NCBI GenBank assembly: GCA_051453625.1
Contig: JBOZIK010000001.1
Span: forward strand, 73,347,862-73,368,433
Source: Welwitschia mirabilis
Taxonomy: Eukaryota; Gnetophyta; Gnetopsida; Welwitschiales
Length of the DNA: 20,572 nt
Direction of reading: 5' to 3'
Part shown: one piece after another, positions 18,464 through 20,572 of the stretch
How the letters are laid out: the number at the start of each line of letters is the position of its first letter
Numbering within the stretch: position 1 is the first letter of the stretch
The notes under the pieces: model-generated
The model's input: only the letters and a program-made list of their open reading frames with translations
What the model was told of the DNA's origin: nothing
Database searches by the model: none
Position numbers and translations under genes: made by a program

Positions 18464-20017
18464 TTAAAATCGAAATAAGAGATAAAGAGGGATAAATTTC
18501 ATTGTCAAATAATCTCTTATGNNNNNNNNNNGAAAATAGTGTAAAGCATGAGTATCATTATATAATTCATTCAAGGTGCTACTCATAGATTGGATCCAAG
18601 AAATATTTAAGGGCTTTTGAGAATGTTTCATAAGATGAAGAAGCTTCTTAAGATTTAACTGAAAGCATGGATTATCATCAAGAAGATAAGGCTTATCCCA
18701 ATGTAACATTTCAAGATATTTAAAGTTAAACTTTTCAAAAGAATAACCATTAAAAGCACAAGGTACAGTGGACTTGATAAAAACAGAATGAATGTTACTT
18801 TGAGAATCAAATAAATGTTTGAAAGTAAGAGATTGAGAGACAAGAGAAATAAACTCTTTAAAGTAATGAATGTTATAAGAGTTAAGAAAAGGATCATGGC
18901 CTTGAGAATTATATGAATATGTAATTAAAAGGGATGGAGAAAGGTTAGTATTATTAAGGATATGAGGTAATGTGAAGGTGAAAGTAGGAGTAAAAGGAGG
19001 AATGGAGGTAAGGAGGTAATTTGAAATTATACATGAAGGCATAGATGGAAAGAATGTAGAAATACAGGTAGAATGAATAAGTCTATTTTCTATGAAGTCG
19101 GAATGAATCTCTAAGGGTCATCCATTGTTTTTAATTTCTTTACTAGTATCCATATCATTATGTGGTTGGATTATTTCTATACTTTTCTCATCANNNNNNN
19201 NNNNNNNNNNNNNNNNNNNNNNNNNNNNNNNNNNNNNNNNNNNNNNNNNNNNNNNNNNNNNNNNNNNNNNNNNNNNNNNNNNNNNNNNNNNNNNNNNNNN
19301 NNNNNNNNNNNNNNNNNNNNNNNNNNNNNNNNNNNNNNNNNNNNNNNNNNNNNNNNNNNNNNNNNNNNNNNNNNNNNNNNNNNNNNNNNNNNNNNNNNNN
19401 NNNNNNNNNNNNNNNNNNNNNNNNNNNNNNNNNNNNNNNNNNNNNNNNNNNNNNNNNNNNNNNNNNNNNNNNNNNNNNNNNNNNNNNNNNNNNNNNNNNN
19501 NNNNNNNNNNNNNNNNNNNNNNNNNNNNNNNNNNNNNNNNNNNNNNNNNNNNNNNNNNNNNNNNNNNNNNNNNNNNNNNNNNNNNNNNNNNNNNNNNNNN
19601 NNNNNNNNNNNNNNNNNNNNNNNNNNNNNNNNNNNNNNNNNNNNNNNNNNNNNNNNNNNNNNNNNNNNNNNNNNNNNNNNNNNNNNNNNNNNNNNNNNNN
19701 NNNNNNNNNNNNNNNNNNNNNNNNNNNNNNNNNNNNNNNNNNNNNNNNNNNNNNNNNNNNNNNNNNNNNNNNNNNNNNNNNNNNNNNNNNNNNNNNNNNN
19801 NNNNNNNNNNNNNNNNNNNNNNNNNNNNNNNNNNNNNNNNNNNNNNNNNNNNNNNNNNNNNNNNCTTCATCATTATATTGATATGAGGTTTAAAAAGAAG
19901 AGGGGAAAGAATAGGTAAGTTGAAAAGAAGAAGGGGCCCAATTTCTATGATTTTGTGATGGTCTCCCTCTTTCGACAAAGATTTCTTGAAGTGTTTCCTT
20001 ACCAATGTCCCCATCAT
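18464..20017 (-). CDS. Unrecognised long reading frame, interrupted by one TGA and two gaps
   Basis: The frame starts at ATG 20017 (open back to about 20074 without a further ATG). It begins MMGTLVRKHFKKSLSKEG and runs into a 671-N gap (19194-19864). It resumes DEKSIEIIQPHNDMD, meets a TGA at 19120-19118, then continues in the same frame through MPSCIISNYLL at 19042 to a stop at 18464, with a 10-N gap at 18522-18531. The longest piece has about 188 sequenced codons with no stop, unlikely by chance in DNA this AT-rich. Residues include PCAFNGYSFEKFNFKYLEML and HWDKPYLLDDNPCFQL. There is a hydrophobic, Pro/Thr-rich stretch near 18960-19010 and no clear signal peptide. I recognise no family. The frame match across the 671-N gap may be luck. 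It could be a retroelement ORF, a captured host fragment or a host exon. Confidence 0.4.
19194..19864. other. Assembly gap (671 N)
   Basis: Unsequenced. Plus-strand open frames covering it are artefacts of N translation. Confidence 0.99.
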
Positions 20018-20074
20018 TTTACAAGTTTTTTCTTCTTTTAGAAAGAAGTTATATAATGGTTTTTCTATTATGAT

Positions 20075-20572
20075 TCATTAAAGTAAGTGAGAATAATGGA
20101 ATAAGAAAGTTTAGATTCAAGAGGGTAAGGAAGATAGGCACACAATGGAGATCAAGGTTCCTTCTTTTAGATGATTCATCATTTAAAGATACTAATTAAC
20201 TACAAAGAAAATTTAATTATGAAAAAGAAAAAAGAAATTCTATAATTTGTATACCTGTGTTGTGAATACCTAAATTTTTGTTTTGAAGTCGAATGGTATT
20301 TTTATTAATCAAGTTCCACACCAGCTAAGTTTTCATCTTTCTACCAAAATTCTTTATATCCGTACATGCATAAATAGTAAACAAAAACTGAAATCAAATG
20401 CAATGGACCATCATCCACCTAGTCATGTGGACAACAGGGGAGACGACGATCATAGAAAAATGGAACTCAAAAAAAAACTTCAAAACTCTAAAAACTATAA
20501 AAAGAAAGATTATTAAAACTAAGATTGTTGTCCTTAGTATCGTATGAATGATAGATAGTACGATAGTACTTT
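20075..20572. other. AT-rich end of window, no gene
   Basis: No supported coding. A segment at 20406-20452 (CCATCATCCACCTAGTCATG, then GGACAACAGGGG) loosely resembles the hairpin part of the plus-strand LTR near 6860-6898 and may be another LTR fragment in plus orientation. The open frame 20283-20516 shows no family features. Confidence 0.4.

Noticed and set aside
19125-19918. Plus-strand open frames of ~240-250 codons
   Set aside because: They consist of N apart from a few edge residues.
1-20572. tRNA, rRNA or small nuclear RNA genes
   Set aside because: No cloverleaf with A and B boxes or rRNA-like block was seen on either strand by eye; a tRNAscan or Rfam search would settle it.

Overview
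The window is plant repeat DNA, AT-rich and short of CpG at a glance, broken by assembly gaps. I see no intact host gene, RNA gene or CRISPR array. What is recognisable is Ty3/gypsy LTR retrotransposons of the plant Athila-like, non-chromoviral type. Their stop codons fall mostly at positions where C-to-T or G-to-A change would create them (Gln and Trp positions). This fits old, heavily methylated DNA of a large-genome seed plant. The low GC would suit a gnetophyte, other gymnosperm or lily-type monocot, but I cannot name the species.

Layout: (1) 1-7838, plus strand: the 3' half of a decayed Athila-like element. It runs reverse transcriptase end, RNase H, integrase (zinc finger, core, C-terminus), a long 3' non-coding region, a decayed third-ORF-like stretch (4690-5940), a polypurine tract (6611-6620) and the 3' LTR (from 6624). 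(2) 7839-12735: a long LTR-like block in minus orientation, resembling Del/Tekay-type LTRs. It has a TATA box, a degenerate tandem repeat upstream of it and several internal duplications. It is bounded by TG/CA and a possible 4-bp AGAA target duplication, and seems to have landed close to the end of the plus-strand LTR. (3) about 13020-18340, minus strand: the 3' end of a second, diverged copy of the first family. It has an integrase tail, the same 3' non-coding region, a polypurine tract and a 3' LTR (from 14492 downwards). The section nearest the LTR occurs twice, on either side of a 100-N gap. (4) 18464-20017, minus strand: a long, almost stop-free reading frame that I do not recognise, lying where the integrase core should be. 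(5) 20018-20572: nothing firm.

The two Athila-like copies therefore lie tail to tail, with the other LTR between them. The strongest leads are the minus-strand LTR promoter, which carries an array of about 26-nt palindromic motifs with differing but still pairing stems plus an 11-bp-phased CACATG array; the unexplained minus-strand ORF; and the fact that all five 100-N gaps are flanked by direct duplicates, which puts several 'tandem repeats' under suspicion of being assembly artefacts.
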